The notes under the pieces: model-generated
What the model was told of the DNA's origin: nothing
What the model saw: only the letters and a program-made list of their open reading frames with translations
The model's database searches: none
NCBI RefSeq assembly: GCF_020921035.1
Contig: NC_063150.1
Span: 31,295,826-31,359,825, forward strand
Length of the DNA: 64,000 bases
Direction: 5' to 3'
Source: Rhodamnia argentea
Taxonomy: Eukaryota; Streptophyta; Magnoliopsida; Myrtales; Myrtaceae
Made by a program: the position numbers and the translations under genes
Shown here: piece after piece, positions 1 to 12,498 of the stretch
Position numbering within the stretch: position 1 is the first letter of the stretch
How the letters are laid out: every line of letters begins with the position of its first letter

Positions 1-3000
1 TCTTGAAGAACAAGAAGAAGTGGTCCCTGACAGAATCACATCCGTCCTAGTCCTCAGTGCATTTTTCGCCGTCTGTGGCTCCTATGTCTTCGGAAATGCT
101 GTAATAACTTCGCTTATCTTAAAGCTTTGCCCTTAGTAGGAATTGTCCGTCCTTTTATACGCTTGTTTTTTCATCCCTAGTCATGCATGTTGTCTTTGTT
201 CTGTTCCCTCCATCTGGGAAAGCAAACTCTGATCTGAAAAACAACATTACATCGACCAACTAATTCTCTGGATAGCTTATCAAACTCTGAAGACTGTGAG
301 CACAGTGTAGTTCTCACTCCTAGTTGCAGTCCAATTGGCTGAAATATATGATTTTGCAGGTTTCTTACTCATCTCCTGCTGAATCAGGAATTATGGATGA
401 ACTGGGCCTTTCTTTGGCAGAGGTCAGTGACCATAACTGTTTGCTCTTTCACCAGTTTGAATGTTTTGTGCAATCCATCTAAAATTATAAACTTAGTTGA
501 CAGAAGCATTACTTTGAATGTTTCATTTCTCAAAAAAAAAAAAAAAACTCTACATATTCTGTCGATTTACTGTGACCGAAATCAGAAAGAAAATTTACCC
601 AACTGTGTGAACATGTTTGCACCTATTAGTCTGTACAACAAAATTTTCTTTGGTTAATTGAACTGAAGTGCTGGTGAAATGCAGTATTCGGTTTTTGGTT
701 CGCTATTGACGGTTGGAGGACTTCTAGGTGCACTATGCAGTGGTAAAATAGCTGACCTAATCGGCCGGAGAGGAGTAAGTGTTCTGGGCGATACCTTTTA
801 AATGTTGTTTTACCACTGCATTATCTCAACTTTGAGTTTCACGAGTTGTTTGAAACTTTTAATTCAAGTTTTGCTGATAATGTTGCACAGGCTATGTGGG
901 TTATCGATGTAGCAGGCATCATCGGATGGTGTGCCATTTTTCTTTCAGAGGTACCATGTTTATGTGCCGATTGGTCCATCATTTGTTTTTGTTAACCATT
1001 TTACTTATTGCCTTGGCTTGCTCGACTTGCTCTGCTGGCAAAGTTCTTCAAAAATTTGATTTCTGGCCCTAGTTTTTATCGTGCAAATAGACATTAATGT
1101 CCAATGGAGAGCTGGTTCTTTTGTGGGCATAGTTTTACTTTCTGCTCTTGATATTACTTACAAACTTTAACTTCTTGAAGAGCGCTTGGTCTCTTGACCT
1201 TGGAAGATTGTTACTGGGATTTGGAGTTGGTCTTGCCTCATACGTGGTAACCAATGCAATTTGTTCAGATCATACAGCATTGTAAGTCCAAAGATTCAAT
1301 GTTGATTGATGATGAATCTAATCGTACAGGTACCGGTGTACATTGCAGAGGTAACACCGAAGAATTTAAGGGGAGGATTTGTTTCGCTCTGTATGGTAAT
1401 TAGAAGCTTCATAAATCGTTGCTTCAGCATTAGTCTCTACCGAATTACATTGATCTGCTGTATGATCCACAAGCTCAGGCTGCTTCTTTACAGCTTCTAT
1501 CGATGTCATTTTAGGCATTCTGCATATCTTCCCTGACTAGTTCTCTCATCATACAAATCACATCTTCTCACTGGGGATCTTGTGGCCATCCTATTGTATA
1601 TCCAAAATAACTTCTTCTTCTTTTTTTAACCTGGTCAACGATATACAGTTGGTGATAGCCTGTGGCATGTCAATGACGTACATCATCGGTACAGTACTAA
1701 ACTGGCGTATCTTGGCTTGTTTAGGTACTCCCCAGAGAAATAAAGTAATTATCTGTTCATATGCTTCACATATGATTTTGAAGCTTTCTCATGTAACGTG
1801 TTCAGGAAGTATTCCATGTCTATTGCAGCTGGTGGGTCTTTTCCTTGTTCCAGAATCTCCTAGATGGCTGGTGAGTTTCTTCAAAGGAAATTCAGTACAC
1901 TGCTACTGGAAAGCAGATGACATGTTAAACAGAAATCTGGAACCTTTCATGCAATTTTTGCCCACGGCTTGCTGCTTGCATAACAAGACTGGCAGATGAA
2001 TTAGTCGGGACTGATAAATAAATGATGATTGCTGTGCGTAGGCAAAGATTGGTCGAGAAAGAGACATGGAAGCTGCGTTGCAGCGTCTCAGGGGAAAGAA
2101 TGCAGATATCTCCAAAGAAACATCTGAAATCGAAGTATAAAATCTCACCGCAGCAGAATGTTTTCATTTCAAACTCATGGCTTAATTATGTCCAAATGGC
2201 TTTACTTTCGAGAAAGGTAGTGTCACTTAGCATGAGGTGGCGCTTCATTTTCTGCAGATTTACATTGAAACTCTTCAAGAAGTATCAGAATATAGGATAT
2301 TCTACATATTTCAGCGAAAATATGCACAAGCGCTCACTGTAAGCCCCGTAACTGAATTCTTACTATTTATCTCGATCTTTACCCGTCTCATATTATCGAT
2401 GTGATCAAGCACGTGAACTCGATCTAGGTTGGACTTGGCCTAATGGTTTTTCAACAGTTGGGAGGATTAAATGCATATGCATTTTATATGAGTTCAATTC
2501 TCGAAAGAGCCGGTAACTTTACCAGCACTGCATTATCATTCAATGAGATTTTCCATCTCAAGATGAAATGATAAACTGACAACAATTGGCTTCTGAGACA
2601 GGTGCTTCAAGTACTGCTGGGTCCATCACCACGGCCATTGTCCAGGTTTGTATTCCTGTGTAGATAGCGAGCCTTTTTTCTCCTCCTCTCTTAGCCTATG
2701 AATGATGTTTTCATATCCATAACGCGCAGTTGGCAGCAAATATTGCAGCTGTGTTCCTGATGGATAAATTTGGAAGACGACCGTTACTGCTGGTAGTAAC
2801 TTAGCGAAGCATTGCTTATGTCCATCATATATTTACCAAAAACAAGTAATGATTCAAAATGTCCGATAAATGAAATGCTTCAGCATGTAGTCGACAATTT
2901 CCTGTTCCGGAAACCAACTAGCTAATATGCAGGTTTCAGCATCTGGAGCTTGCTTGGCTGGCTTCCTTATTGGGTTATCATTCCTACTGCAGGTTCCTCT

Positions 3001-3781
3001 CTATACATGCTTCGTGTTTATCCTCATATGAACTTAGTACGGTATGCTCTTGATGGAAAACTATCTAACATTCAACGTGCAGGACTATCATCAATCAACC
3101 GATGTTGTATCCGCCTTGACCTTCATCGGGATTGTGGTGACTTTTTTCCCGTTGATATGTTAAATGCTCTATTTGTTGCTTCAAAATGCAAATAAAATGC
3201 AACAGCAGCATTATTATGAACTTTGATCCTCTTAGATTGTTTAATGAGGTGCCCATTATATGACTCATTCAGGTTTTTACCGGGTTTTTCTCGATTGGCT
3301 TAGGAGGGATACCGTGGATCATAATGGCCGAAGTCAGTGAGAAATCTGGTGCTTTAACTATTTTTCTCAAGTCCTGTATGCTCATAGAGTTCGCAGGAAT
3401 TGACGTGATTGCTCATCGTCTGGACGTCTCATCTAATTAAAACGGTTCCTGCTGCGCCAGATTTTCCCAATAAACGTGAAGGGATCGGCAGGGAGCCTAG
3501 TGAATTTGGTCAGCTGGATCGGCTCCTGGCTTGTGGCCTACACATTCAGCTATTTCTTTGAATGGAGCTCAGCAGGTGATGCTTCTTCACTCATCGTCTC
3601 GCTGCCTTTCGAGTGCCAAATTCAGGTATGAATTGATATATTCATCCGTCTGCCAAACGTGCCAGGCGTGTTTTTCGTGTTCTCGGGCATCTGCTGCTCC
3701 GCAATACTTTTCATAGCGAAAATGGTGCCGGAAACCAAGGGGCGCACGCTCGAGGAAATAGAGGCGTCGATGACCTCATAG
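1..3781 (+). CDS. ERD6-like sugar transporter (MFS), 5' end missing
   Basis: Major facilitator monosaccharide transporter of the ERD6-like group. Known members sit in the vacuolar membrane and export sugars by facilitated diffusion or proton coupling. Eighteen exons can be read: 2-100, 360-422, 685-774, 891-950, 1181-1246, 1330-1395, 1649-1724, 1806-1870, 2042-2134, 2258-2338, 2428-2512, 2602-2645, 2730-2792, 2933-2992, 3083-3136, 3273-3332, 3461-3575 and 3666-3781. They join in frame into 451 residues plus a stop. Family signatures seen: GKIADLIGRRG after the second helix, VPVYIAEVTPKNLRGG, VPESPRW at the end of the first half, GLMVFQQLGGLNAYAFY, DKFGRRPLL, IPWIIMAEIFP, and the C-terminal PETKGRTLEEIEAS. 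The first exon shown begins just before helix 1, so only the N-terminal tail and start codon are outside the window. No frameshift or stop is seen. ERD6-like assignment is firm; the exact paralogue is not. Confidence 0.93.
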
Positions 3782-4245
3782 CTCTCCTGGAAACAAGGTC
3801 CTCAATGAAGCATATTTGTCTACTCGATCTCTATGATCGCGAAAGCAGAGTTAGAGCTTGCACTCATGTTGAGCTGAGTGTGGACTTAATAGCGCAAAAT
3901 GCTTACTCTGGTCTAGGAATTGAATGCGAGTTGATGCCACTTCTTTGAACTTCTCGAATTTGCGATGACCTGCGTAGAAGATAGAAAGCAACTCATGCCA
4001 TTTCATATGCATTAGTGACGTGTAATGTTGGAAGTGTTTTAATGATGATCATGTATAAAAGAGAGACATGGTGAACCTTTCTAATCCTTGATTTATTTGA
4101 ATGCATGTCATGACTGATTGAATGATCGAATGAATGAAACCGACTCCGCGAGTGTTGGCCGAAGATGAAGCCCAAGGAGGAGGCTCTCGACAATGTCCAT
4201 GACCGGTGATCGGAGATCTTGATGTCCATGGCGGTCCGTTTCATA
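3782..4245. other. 3' flank of the transporter, no gene seen
   Basis: Non-coding stretch following the transporter stop codon. It presumably holds the 3' UTR and polyadenylation region of that gene. No ORF of recognisable content, RNA gene or repeat arm was found before the inverted-repeat element starting near 4246. Confidence 0.5.
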
Positions 4246-5111
4246 GGGTGGATTTGGTTCAATTTTGAAAATGAGCTTTGGGGAAATGCAAATACCTTTA
4301 GTTTAAGCAGCTTTCAAGTAATGCAAATGGATTTTGGTAAAAAAAATCTTTTGAAAAATAGCTTTAGACTAACTAGTGTTTAGCAAAATAAATTTGCAAA
4401 AGTGCTTTCTATCATATTTATTTAAATAAAAAAAATCCAAACCCTGGGGTTACCACGAGAATCAAATCTTGCTTGCCGGTGGCTGTGGGCTAAGGCCGCC
4501 AAGGATTGCGTGAACCACGGCGAGGGCCACTTGGGATTACGCCACCACTAGCGGTCGTCGCCTAGGCCACTCGAGCCCAAGAGAGGGTCGCGCAACCCTC
4601 GCTTGGGTTCACGATCGAGGATCGCGTGACCCCGGCGAGGGCTACCTTGGGGTCACGCGACGCTCGTCGACTATCGCTTGGGGTCGTGTGACACCCGGTG
4701 GCCGTCACCTAGGTTGCGCGAACCCCGGCGACCCTCGCTTGTGCTCGCGCGGCCCGGACAACAACCGTTGGGGGTCTCCCCACCCCCGGCGGCCTCGGTC
4801 GACGGCCACCGGTCGTAGATCCGGCTTGTCGGTGCTATGGCTGGTGGCCGTAACCTAGGGTTTGGATTTTTTTATTTGAACAATAATATAACAAAAAAAT
4901 GAGGGGCAAAATTGGAATTTGAAAAAATAAGTGATGGTAGGATTGGAAGAAAAAGTCATAGCTCAACATTTGGCCAAATGCTGAAAGCTCAATGCTGGTC
5001 CCCACTAGTATTGAGCTTTCAGCATATCTCAATGCCAACTTTCATTTCAAAGCCCCTTGAGAATGGTTGCCAGATGCTCTGAATTTGAAAAGCTGAACCA
5101 AACCCACTCTT
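4246..5111. mobile_element. Inverted-repeat element, Tourist-like (MITE)
   Basis: The left end (GGTGGATTTGGTTCAATTTT) and the reverse complement of the right end (GTGGGTTTGGTTCAGCTTTT) match closely. The arms are AT-rich and enclose a GC-rich core at about 4440-4860 made of degenerate GGCGAGGGC and TCACGCGA type words. Size is about 865 bp. The GGGTGNGTTTGGTTC-style terminus resembles Tourist/PIF-Harbinger MITEs, and ATA/TTA trinucleotides flank the ends, but this is not an exact target duplication. No transposase is encoded. Confidence 0.6.
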
Positions 5112-5755
5112 AGTTTGGTTTAGTTTAGTTAAACTAGTTTGTAATAACTTTAGGTCCTAACTAGTTTAGGTTCTAAGTAATCAAGTAGATTTAGAATCAC
5201 CTTCTAACAAATGGTTAGAGCATATTTGGTTGACTTTACTATCATAATTCGTAGATTTAGAATCACCTTATGTAGGTTTAGTCTCTAATCTCAAGCTTAG
5301 GGGATCATGTCCCGAGGCTCATAACGAGTCCATGTCTTTTTTTTTTTTGCCCGAAAAATTGCGGGCTTTTCATTTCTGTATTTAGATAATCGCTTTCAAT
5401 AGCTTAAGTGTTTCTTTACCGCACCACAGTTAAATAAATTGTTTGTTAATTTCTCTTTTCTAGAATGATTAGGATTAGTTGAGAATTGCAATGAACCCCT
5501 AAAAAACATTTGCATGATAATTTAAAAGTGGCTTTGATACCTTTAGGATCAAATAACAAACCAATATTGCATCATCACTTAGGTAAACGACCAACTAGTT
5601 AGAGGTACCAAAAAGGCGTTAATAGACATTAGCGTAATCAAATCTCCGAATTTATATTCTCTAGTTGCGTAAGAATCGAGATGGCACTCCCACGTCTCGA
5701 TTTATTTCTAGCTGACCCCAAATGGCTAGTAGCGACTAATAGAATCACTTAGGCT

Positions 5756-5833
5756 ATAACAAAACGTAAAATGAGATCTACCGTTACGTGAGGTATAACA
5801 AAACGTAAAATGAAATCTACCGTTGCGCGAGAT
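5756..5833. repeat. Two-copy tandem repeat, period 39 bp
   Basis: The unit beginning TATAACAAAACGTAAAATGA occurs twice head to tail with only a few substitutions. It lies in intergenic DNA and no function is evident. Confidence 0.75.
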
Positions 5834-6368
5834 ATGAGCTTGGGAGAGCCTATGCCTAATCAAGGGTCGTTGGCCTAAACCTATGCTTCTTCCACCCGCG
5901 TCAAAAAGTCAGATCACGACATGAAGCTTCTCGATCGACTACAAAAAGCTCGACTTGGAACAGGCTGACTTGGAGCAAGCTATTTTGTGTTTCAACTGCA
6001 TGAAGATTATTAAAAGTTTGCTTCCCAAAGAAAAAACTTATTGAACAAAGAGATTATGAGAAGACGGAGGTGGGGGTTGGAATCATCATCTTCGGAGGGG
6101 AGATGAGGTGGGGACGCGTGAAGAGGGAGCAGGGTTTTGCAACCCCCGCATTCACATAGCACACATCGTAGCTTGTAGAATAGAATATGATTGGACAGAA
6201 AAAAAAAAAAAAGTTCAATAAAGTAGCAGAAGCCTCGTTATTCGTGAGCTTATGCAAATTTCAATTTAGCATATTGTTCCTTGTTCGGATGGTTGGAAGA
6301 AATTATGTTCAAAAGAGATTCATTTTCTAAAACATTATCAGTAGATATAATAACTATCTCCCTCTTTA

Positions 6369-6393
6369 GAGAGAGAGAGAGAGAGAGAGAGAG
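6369..6393. repeat. (GA)n microsatellite
   Basis: Uninterrupted GA dinucleotide run of about 12 units in intergenic DNA. Confidence 0.9.
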
Positions 6394-7164
6394 TGCCTAT
6401 AGTCTTGCCCTAAAAGAAATGAACACAAGTTTTTGCACATCCCATCAGTATATATCTATGCATTTTTTTTCCCTTTTTTTGTAGACTTCGTTGGTAGTAT
6501 TGTCAGTAAAAACATTTTTAATGCCATCGAAAAAAAGTTGTAAGAAATTTCCGAGTTCGACATTTGCGAAAGAAAAAAACAGGTTAAATGTCTTCCTTCC
6601 TGTTATGTGCATTTCAGTATTCCTTATTATGGTCTTCAATATCTCTAACATTCCAAAGCTTCGGTTGCCAAACCCTCACGAATGAGAATTCGTGGTCATT
6701 GGGGGGCACCGTGATTGATGGTGGTTCATGACGGTGCGGTCTTATTAGCGGAGTTCATTTTACAATTGGAAGTCGCCATAGACGTAAGGGAACTTTTATT
6801 GATATTCTTATAAAAATTTATTTGTCATATCTACTTTCTTCCTTATAGATGTTGCGAATTTGAAATAGATATGTAGGCAAGCTCAGACTTTACACCCCCT
6901 CTTAAATCTCCTCATGAAGTGGTACTAGAAAAGCTTAAACAATCATTTCATCCCTCACATTTAAAACGACAAGAATGTTCTTTTTACGAATATTAGCGGC
7001 AATCATCTCCGGCCGAGTAAAATAATCCGACGAGTCGTGTCTCTGCATGTTAAACAATTTATGTAGTGGCACAAAAAAAATGAGTTTAAAGGGCTTCGTG
7101 TAGGCCCAGTGGAAATGGTTCGTGTGATGGATGGGCTCATGAGATGCATCTATAAGTATACCTT

Positions 7165-7330
7165 ATCCATTGGGAAGATTATCCAAAAAGTCATCAACCT
7201 ATTGCATTTATAGCCAAATTCAATCCTAAATCTTGCCAATCGAGTCCATCCGAGCAATTTTGGCCGGTAATTGCTGACATGGACGCCGATCGTCCTATGT
7301 AGCACGATCGGCATGGCGTTATTCATCGAT
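7165..7330. mobile_element. Left-arm fragment of inverted-repeat family 1
   Basis: Carries the family-1 order of words: a GGAAGATTATCCAAAAAGTC start, then 'TCCTAAATCTTGCCAATCGAG', 'CCATCCGAGCAATTTTGGCC', and a GACATGGACGCCGATCGTCC segment. The core and right arm are absent, so it is a solo, truncated arm. Confidence 0.6.
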
Positions 7331-10043
7331 GATTAAGAGCAATCCCTATCGTACCCTCTTCAAGTTCTACTAATTCACAACCAATCAAAGAGTAATAGGA
7401 AATTTGGGAGAGATGATCAATGCAGCCAGATTGAAGTCATCGATGGTGTTGTATATGTCTTAAGCTTTGTGTTTTTCTGGGGGAACAAAGGACAACACAA
7501 AGCATTATTGCCGACGATTGACAAAGAGAGAGTACCTCAACAAATTCGTCCAGCTTATTCCATGTGTTGCCGAAATCGCCCCATCTAAGATAAACGGAAT
7601 AAATACGTCTGCGACAAAAGTTGTCGGGCGAGACATGGATCATCTCCATTATTTCACACCAAATTTAATGAATGATTCAGTCCATATAATAAAACGATAA
7701 TCCTGCGTTCCACCTAATTGATGACAAAAAGTGGGTGGAGAAACTCATAAGAAGAATCGCTTATATATCGCGATACTCAATCGTTATGGGGCTGTTTCAT
7801 ACTTGCAACGTCGCGAAATGTGCTCCCGATACCACTCTGGCCTACAAAATATGTGGCAAGAAGGACATTTGGTCTCGGAGATCTTACGGATCCACGGGTT
7901 CTCACGTTTAGTCCGGTATTTTTTGCCTAGAACTAAACGTGGACATATTCAATTGGAGAGACAAATGGGGCTTGAAAAGGTTTGAACTCAGTAACTCATG
8001 TTCTGATATCATGTGAGATTTTATGAGACCATTGCCAAATATTCTAAAAACTTAAGCTGTTAGATAAAGGCGTGATTTAATATATAATTACTCTAACAGT
8101 AAAAGTGGCAAGGGGATAAAAAAAGTCGCATAGTGTTTGGCATGCATTGAGGAATTCACAAAGATATCAAATCTTCTAATTGACTTCCTCTTTTAACTCT
8201 CGAAACGACCAAGCCTTTGGTGGATCCATTCTTCAGATCATAGCGTCTTCCGCTTATAGTAATTTTGGAGGTCATTCCTCACGTCATGTGCGCAATCAAA
8301 TTAGTCGAGCCAAAATGTTTGAATGCACCAGAATATAAAAGAATCTCCACCCCGCAATTGTCATTCAAGAGCTACGCTAGGCAACAAATTCACGATGGCC
8401 GCTAAAAACCCTTCCCTAGACATTTCAGCGGCAAGCATTGGCTGACGGGATTTTTCCCTAGGCCAGAACTGTAGTCTCGGGTTTTCCACCTTGTAATATC
8501 CGAAACAAACCGAATCCAAAGAACCCGAATTATGTAACCATCTGAGTCCGACCCAATTCGAAACTGTAGAAAACTGAATCTATAGCGGACCCAAATCCGA
8601 CTTGGCCCGAATTTATGCATAACCGAAACAGGAACAATAGTGAGTCCTAGAGTTAACTCTAACTCGAATTTTTAGACAATGTGAATAGTCTTTCTACTGA
8701 TGGAAAAATAGTACCATTAAGAAATTAGAGTGATGATCTACAAGTGTTGCTTATATACGTAAGTCGATAGTTCGAATCTGATTAGTTATGACCTTTTTCT
8801 AATCATTATTTAATTTCCATTTAGAAGATATACTTCACTTAACGTTGTGAGATAACTTCAAATTTCCAGTTGGTCATAGTATGCACAAAGTTAATTTGCA
8901 AAATATTGGCTTATCGGTTCATATTCGAATGGCAACCGGAAATCGTGATCAACCTATATTCTAGCAGTCGGCTATAAGTAGCAATGAGCTCCAGCTGAAG
9001 AAGATAAATTGGTGAGTTATGTCTATGCGTGTTGTTGGGGTCCATGGGGTTTATGGTGGTCCGCCCATATAGACAACCACACCCCATACCCACTGTCGAT
9101 AAGGCAGTTATCAACCTCTTTGAAACGACACGATATATGTGTTTTATCTATCGCTTCTCCCTCTGCCTAATTCCTTCTATAGAACGAAAGAATAGAAAAA
9201 GCACAGAGAGAGAGAAAAGTGACGAACGAAAGACGACGCCTCCCTCTCTTGTCCCGAATGCGAGATCGGTAGATGACATTACTCTCTCGTTACGTTGTCC
9301 ATTTAGTCTATTAAAATCACGGTATGTCCTTTTTGTGATATATTCGTTTACGATTAGTGATTCAAGTTAATTTTAGGGCATGTTTTCCGTATAATTCCGT
9401 TGCGTATGATGTGGGATGCGTTCCCTTCACATGTCAAATGCAATGTTCATCACCAGCCTGCTCGTTTATGTTAGGCTTGATGGTATTGTATGCGGTTAAA
9501 TTCACAAATTACTTTTCTATAGTGGAACCGTGGCACTAAGTTTTTGTTTACTTGGGGACTATTGACAAATTTGAATGTGTGTGAGAGAGAGCGCCTCCAT
9601 GTAATATTTATGAGTTATTTTTCATATTGATAGTAGAAATTGCATGTCACATGAAGAGATAAATAACATCCAAGGAATAGAAATTGTTAACAAAATTTAT
9701 TTCATTAACAAATGCATTGACACAATTTCCAGCATCATAACTGGACCTGTTATTTCACCATATTATCAATAGGATGACTTTCTCTTATTTATATGTATAT
9801 GTATGTATATGTTTATCAAGCTTTTGTCCTCGAGTAACTCGGAGAATTATTAACGTTTTTGTTGGAAATGCAGGTCCATCTTCGTAAATCCAAATGATAC
9901 TTCTACCAAATTTATAAACAAAAACTTGGTGAAGAAACCTATGAGAAGAAACTCTTTTATGTAGACCACAAAAACTAAGCTTCTACCAAAAAAAAAAAAA
10001 AAAAAAAACCTAAGGAGAAAAAGTAAAAGCAAAGAGTCAAACC
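7331..10043. other. Intergenic, no gene recognised
   Basis: About 2.7 kb of AT-rich sequence upstream of the DUF26 gene. Several ORFs of 60-110 codons occur but show no domain, signal peptide or splice structure that I recognise, and I treat them as chance. The last few hundred bases before 10044 would hold the DUF26 promoter; there is a poly(A) run at about 9989-10007, immediately before the presumed leader. Confidence 0.45.
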
Positions 10044-10433
10044 ATGAAGACATTGCGATCCATGGTGATACTCCTCGTCATGGGGCCATTTTGCACTTGC
10101 AATATTGTGAAATGTGATCCTGACACAACGGAGGTTTATCAAATATGCAGTGGAAGGACCTACAATCCGTCGGATCAATATGCCCCAACCAAAGAGCTTG
10201 TTATGAATGATTTGTGTGACAATACACCAACTAGTGGTTGCAATTACTACAATTGGAGCTTCAACTGTTATGGCCATGGAGTGTGCAACGGGACATTGGC
10301 ACGATCAGATTGCGATTGGTGCTTGCAGGAAGCTGAAAATCATCTGAACAACGAATGCAGTCGAAGCCTAGGAGCTCAATTTCAACTTAAGGATTGCAGG
10401 ATTAGATTTGGAGACCACGAATTTAGCGAGTAA
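10044..10433 (+). CDS. Secreted single-domain DUF26 / ginkbilobin-2-like protein
   Basis: Encodes 129 residues: an N-terminal signal peptide (about residues 1-24, hydrophobic stretch MVILLVMGPFCTC) and one DUF26 (Gnk2-homologous, stress-antifungal) domain. The diagnostic C-X8-C-X2-C motif is present as CNGTLARSDCDWC near residues 81-93, with the family's C-terminal GAQFQLKDCRIRF segment. Ginkbilobin-type proteins bind mannose and can inhibit fungi; other members are receptor-kinase ectodomains, but no transmembrane or kinase part follows within reach. The ATG at 10044 is the first in frame and is followed directly by the signal peptide. The stop codon overlaps a good splice donor (GA|GTAAGT at about 10430), so the last residues could instead be spliced to a further exon. 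It stands alone among repeats. Length fits a single-domain secreted member. Confidence 0.82.
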   Translation: MKTLRSMVILLVMGPFCTCNIVKCDPDTTEVYQICSGRTYNPSDQYAPTKELVMNDLCDNTPTSGCNYYNWSFNCYGHGVCNGTLARSDCDWCLQEAENHLNNECSRSLGAQFQLKDCRIRFGDHEFSE

Positions 10434-11389
10434 GTTACATGCTTCACGTCCATCTCAGTATTAAAGTGTAACAATAAAGCATACATGTCTCATAGGCTAT
10501 GGTGTGATCAAGTTTCAAGTGGACTACAATTATATTCTACGCTGTACTCGTGTGCTTATGAAAAGGTTTAGTACATTGTCTAAGTTGAATAAATTGCACA
10601 AATCTTGTTATTCATCGGCTTGTGAAAATTCAAATCTAGCTGTTTGTGTTTGGTAGAACTGTTCAAGGCAATTATATCCAGAAATTTTTCTTGTTCCAAC
10701 GAATGTTATTTCTCATTTAATTCAGGTGCCGCGCACAAGAAACTTCCATAGAAGTCTCCAATGTTGTCTCTATTTTATTCAATAACAAATGATATGTGAA
10801 TTGTCATGAATGCGTTGCAATTGTACCTTGAGTATATGTGATTCAACATTGAATCTGTTGCATAGAGATCAAGAGCTTCACTCAACCATCTCGTTAGGCT
10901 CGATGAAAGGAAATATGATCTTGATAGTTTGAAACTGTTAAGAATGTCCGAATTTTGACCACGACTCAACCAAGGATCAATTCCCGAAGATGAGGTTACG
11001 TCTAAAGGCTGAGCTTAAAAGATCAAATTGTGCTTGGCCATAGCGGGTGAAGTGGCTAACAAAGAGAGAAGAAGAAGACTGAATTGGTCTGTCAAGAATT
11101 CTCGCGAAATATTTATGTAAATTCGTTTCTTCGAACAATAACAATTATCTAGATGCAAATATATCTAACAATTAATGAAAGAGTTTAAGTGTCGGAAGAA
11201 TATTCAAACAAAAGTGCAGTGATTCGGTCAATTCCTCTGACCTTCCTACACTTTCGAACAAAGAACAAATACTCAAGCTAGAATCCACTAGTAAACTCAA
11301 GAGTTGTAAAGGTGATTCTTTCAGACAATAATTTTGCAAGTAACGCTACAATACACATGCACCTCTATTACAATAAACGCTCTCAATTC
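10434..11389. other. Intergenic, no gene recognised
   Basis: AT-rich 3' flank of the DUF26 gene. I found no second DUF26 domain, kinase exon or other coding exon here. The stretch near 11390 may contain further decayed remains of the aspartic-protease pseudogene but I could not read any. Confidence 0.4.
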
Positions 11390-11394
11390 ACACA

Positions 11395-11885
11395 TTACAA
11401 CTCCCACAACCCTTTCAGACAATACAAATAAGAGAGCCAGCAGAACTTAACAATCGAGAGCAAAAGAGTAGTCGGATGTAAAGGTAATGGCCGATATGAT
11501 TGTGATTTGCTTTTATTGAAGTCACCTTGCCTTACAAAGAAGTAAGGGCTGCATCCTTCACATTGTATCCATGTATCCACACTACCAGTATCCACCGCCA
11601 AGTACGCAACATATGGATCTGTGCCAACAGATAGGGAGGTTAAGTAATAATTGAGAACATTCCTAGACACCGGAGGTTGTAGCGCACTGGGGTTATGTTC
11701 TATTGACTCAATCTAGTCCACTGAACCGGAAGAAACCCTAGATTCGAGTTGGCCCGCATGAACTCAAGATACCTCATAGATTCTTTGGTATTTTTCTTTT
11801 AAGGTTAGATTCTTAGGAAAGAGCGTTGTGTCAAATCGATATATGGGTATGAGTTTGATACTGAAACCATAGGTTCCAACAGGCT
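11395..11885 (-). pseudogene. Aspartic protease (nepenthesin/CDR1-like) pseudogene fragment
   Basis: Reading the minus strand from 11885 to 11395 gives the N-terminal half of a plant pepsin-family (A1) protease in pieces: a segment resembling the pro-region (GFSIKLI..., FPKNLTLKEKYQRI), then SMRYLEF, then LQPPVSRNVLNYYLTSLSVG. This is followed by the first catalytic motif, AVDTGSVDTWIQCEGC, where family members have DTGS and WxQC. The pieces lie in at least three frames with a stop near 11700, and the reading breaks after PLPLHP, before the second catalytic aspartate. No intact gene can be built. It is most likely a decayed copy from a protease gene cluster; see the related fragment near 13800. 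Confidence 0.72.
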
Positions 11886-12498
11886 TGGGGGTGATGAGAA
11901 AGCAAATGAGGAAAGGAAATAGAGTTAGATGTGATATTGTCATCTTTTCTGAGTGCTTTGGGTTGTTGTGCTCTCATATCCTCCATGATCGATCTTATAA
12001 GAATCTCCATCTTTTGCTATTAATTACTCTTTCTTTCTATCTCCTAATAAATTATGTTGAGGAGAAATTAAATGCAAGGGCTCACGCAGAGATGGTAGAG
12101 AAAAATCGGTTTACCCTCTAATTAATGTACTTCAAAAGTGGAGATAATTATGTTAATGATCCATATTTATCGGGGAAGTTACAATTCTGGAAGTCAACTC
12201 ATATTGTACATAAAATGTACAAGTTCCACCAGTGGTTCTGTATTTGTACTTGAAATCTTTTATGTGGAAATTTGGTTCTAAATTTAACCTAAAACCTATC
12301 CTTGTCAATTTCACACATTTCTGGAACCTAGCTTTGTTGTAATTCTTATTAATTGATCATTTTTAGTTCTATTAATTGCTAACTCATTCAAAGAGGGGGA
12401 AAAAAAGTACGATATGCAAATGGCGTTACCGACTTGTTAGAGCGATCAAACATAGTAACATTGCACAATTGAAAATATATATGGAAACGTTGTTTACT
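11886..12498. repeat. Intergenic; locally duplicated segment
   Basis: No gene. The part at about 12150-12330 is similar to 14640-14860 (shared words GTCAACTCAT, ATGTACAAG, AAGTTTAAC/AAATTTAAC, TTCTGGAACC/TTCCTGGAAA in the same order). This suggests an old local duplication of protease-flanking DNA. Confidence 0.5.

Larger units (their letters stand above)
5112..7164. other. Intergenic, no gene; minor repeats
   Basis: AT-rich DNA without a credible gene. It contains a two-copy 39-bp tandem duplication at 5756-5833 and a (GA)n microsatellite at about 6369-6393. The short ORFs here have no family features and no splice-consistent neighbours. Confidence 0.5.
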
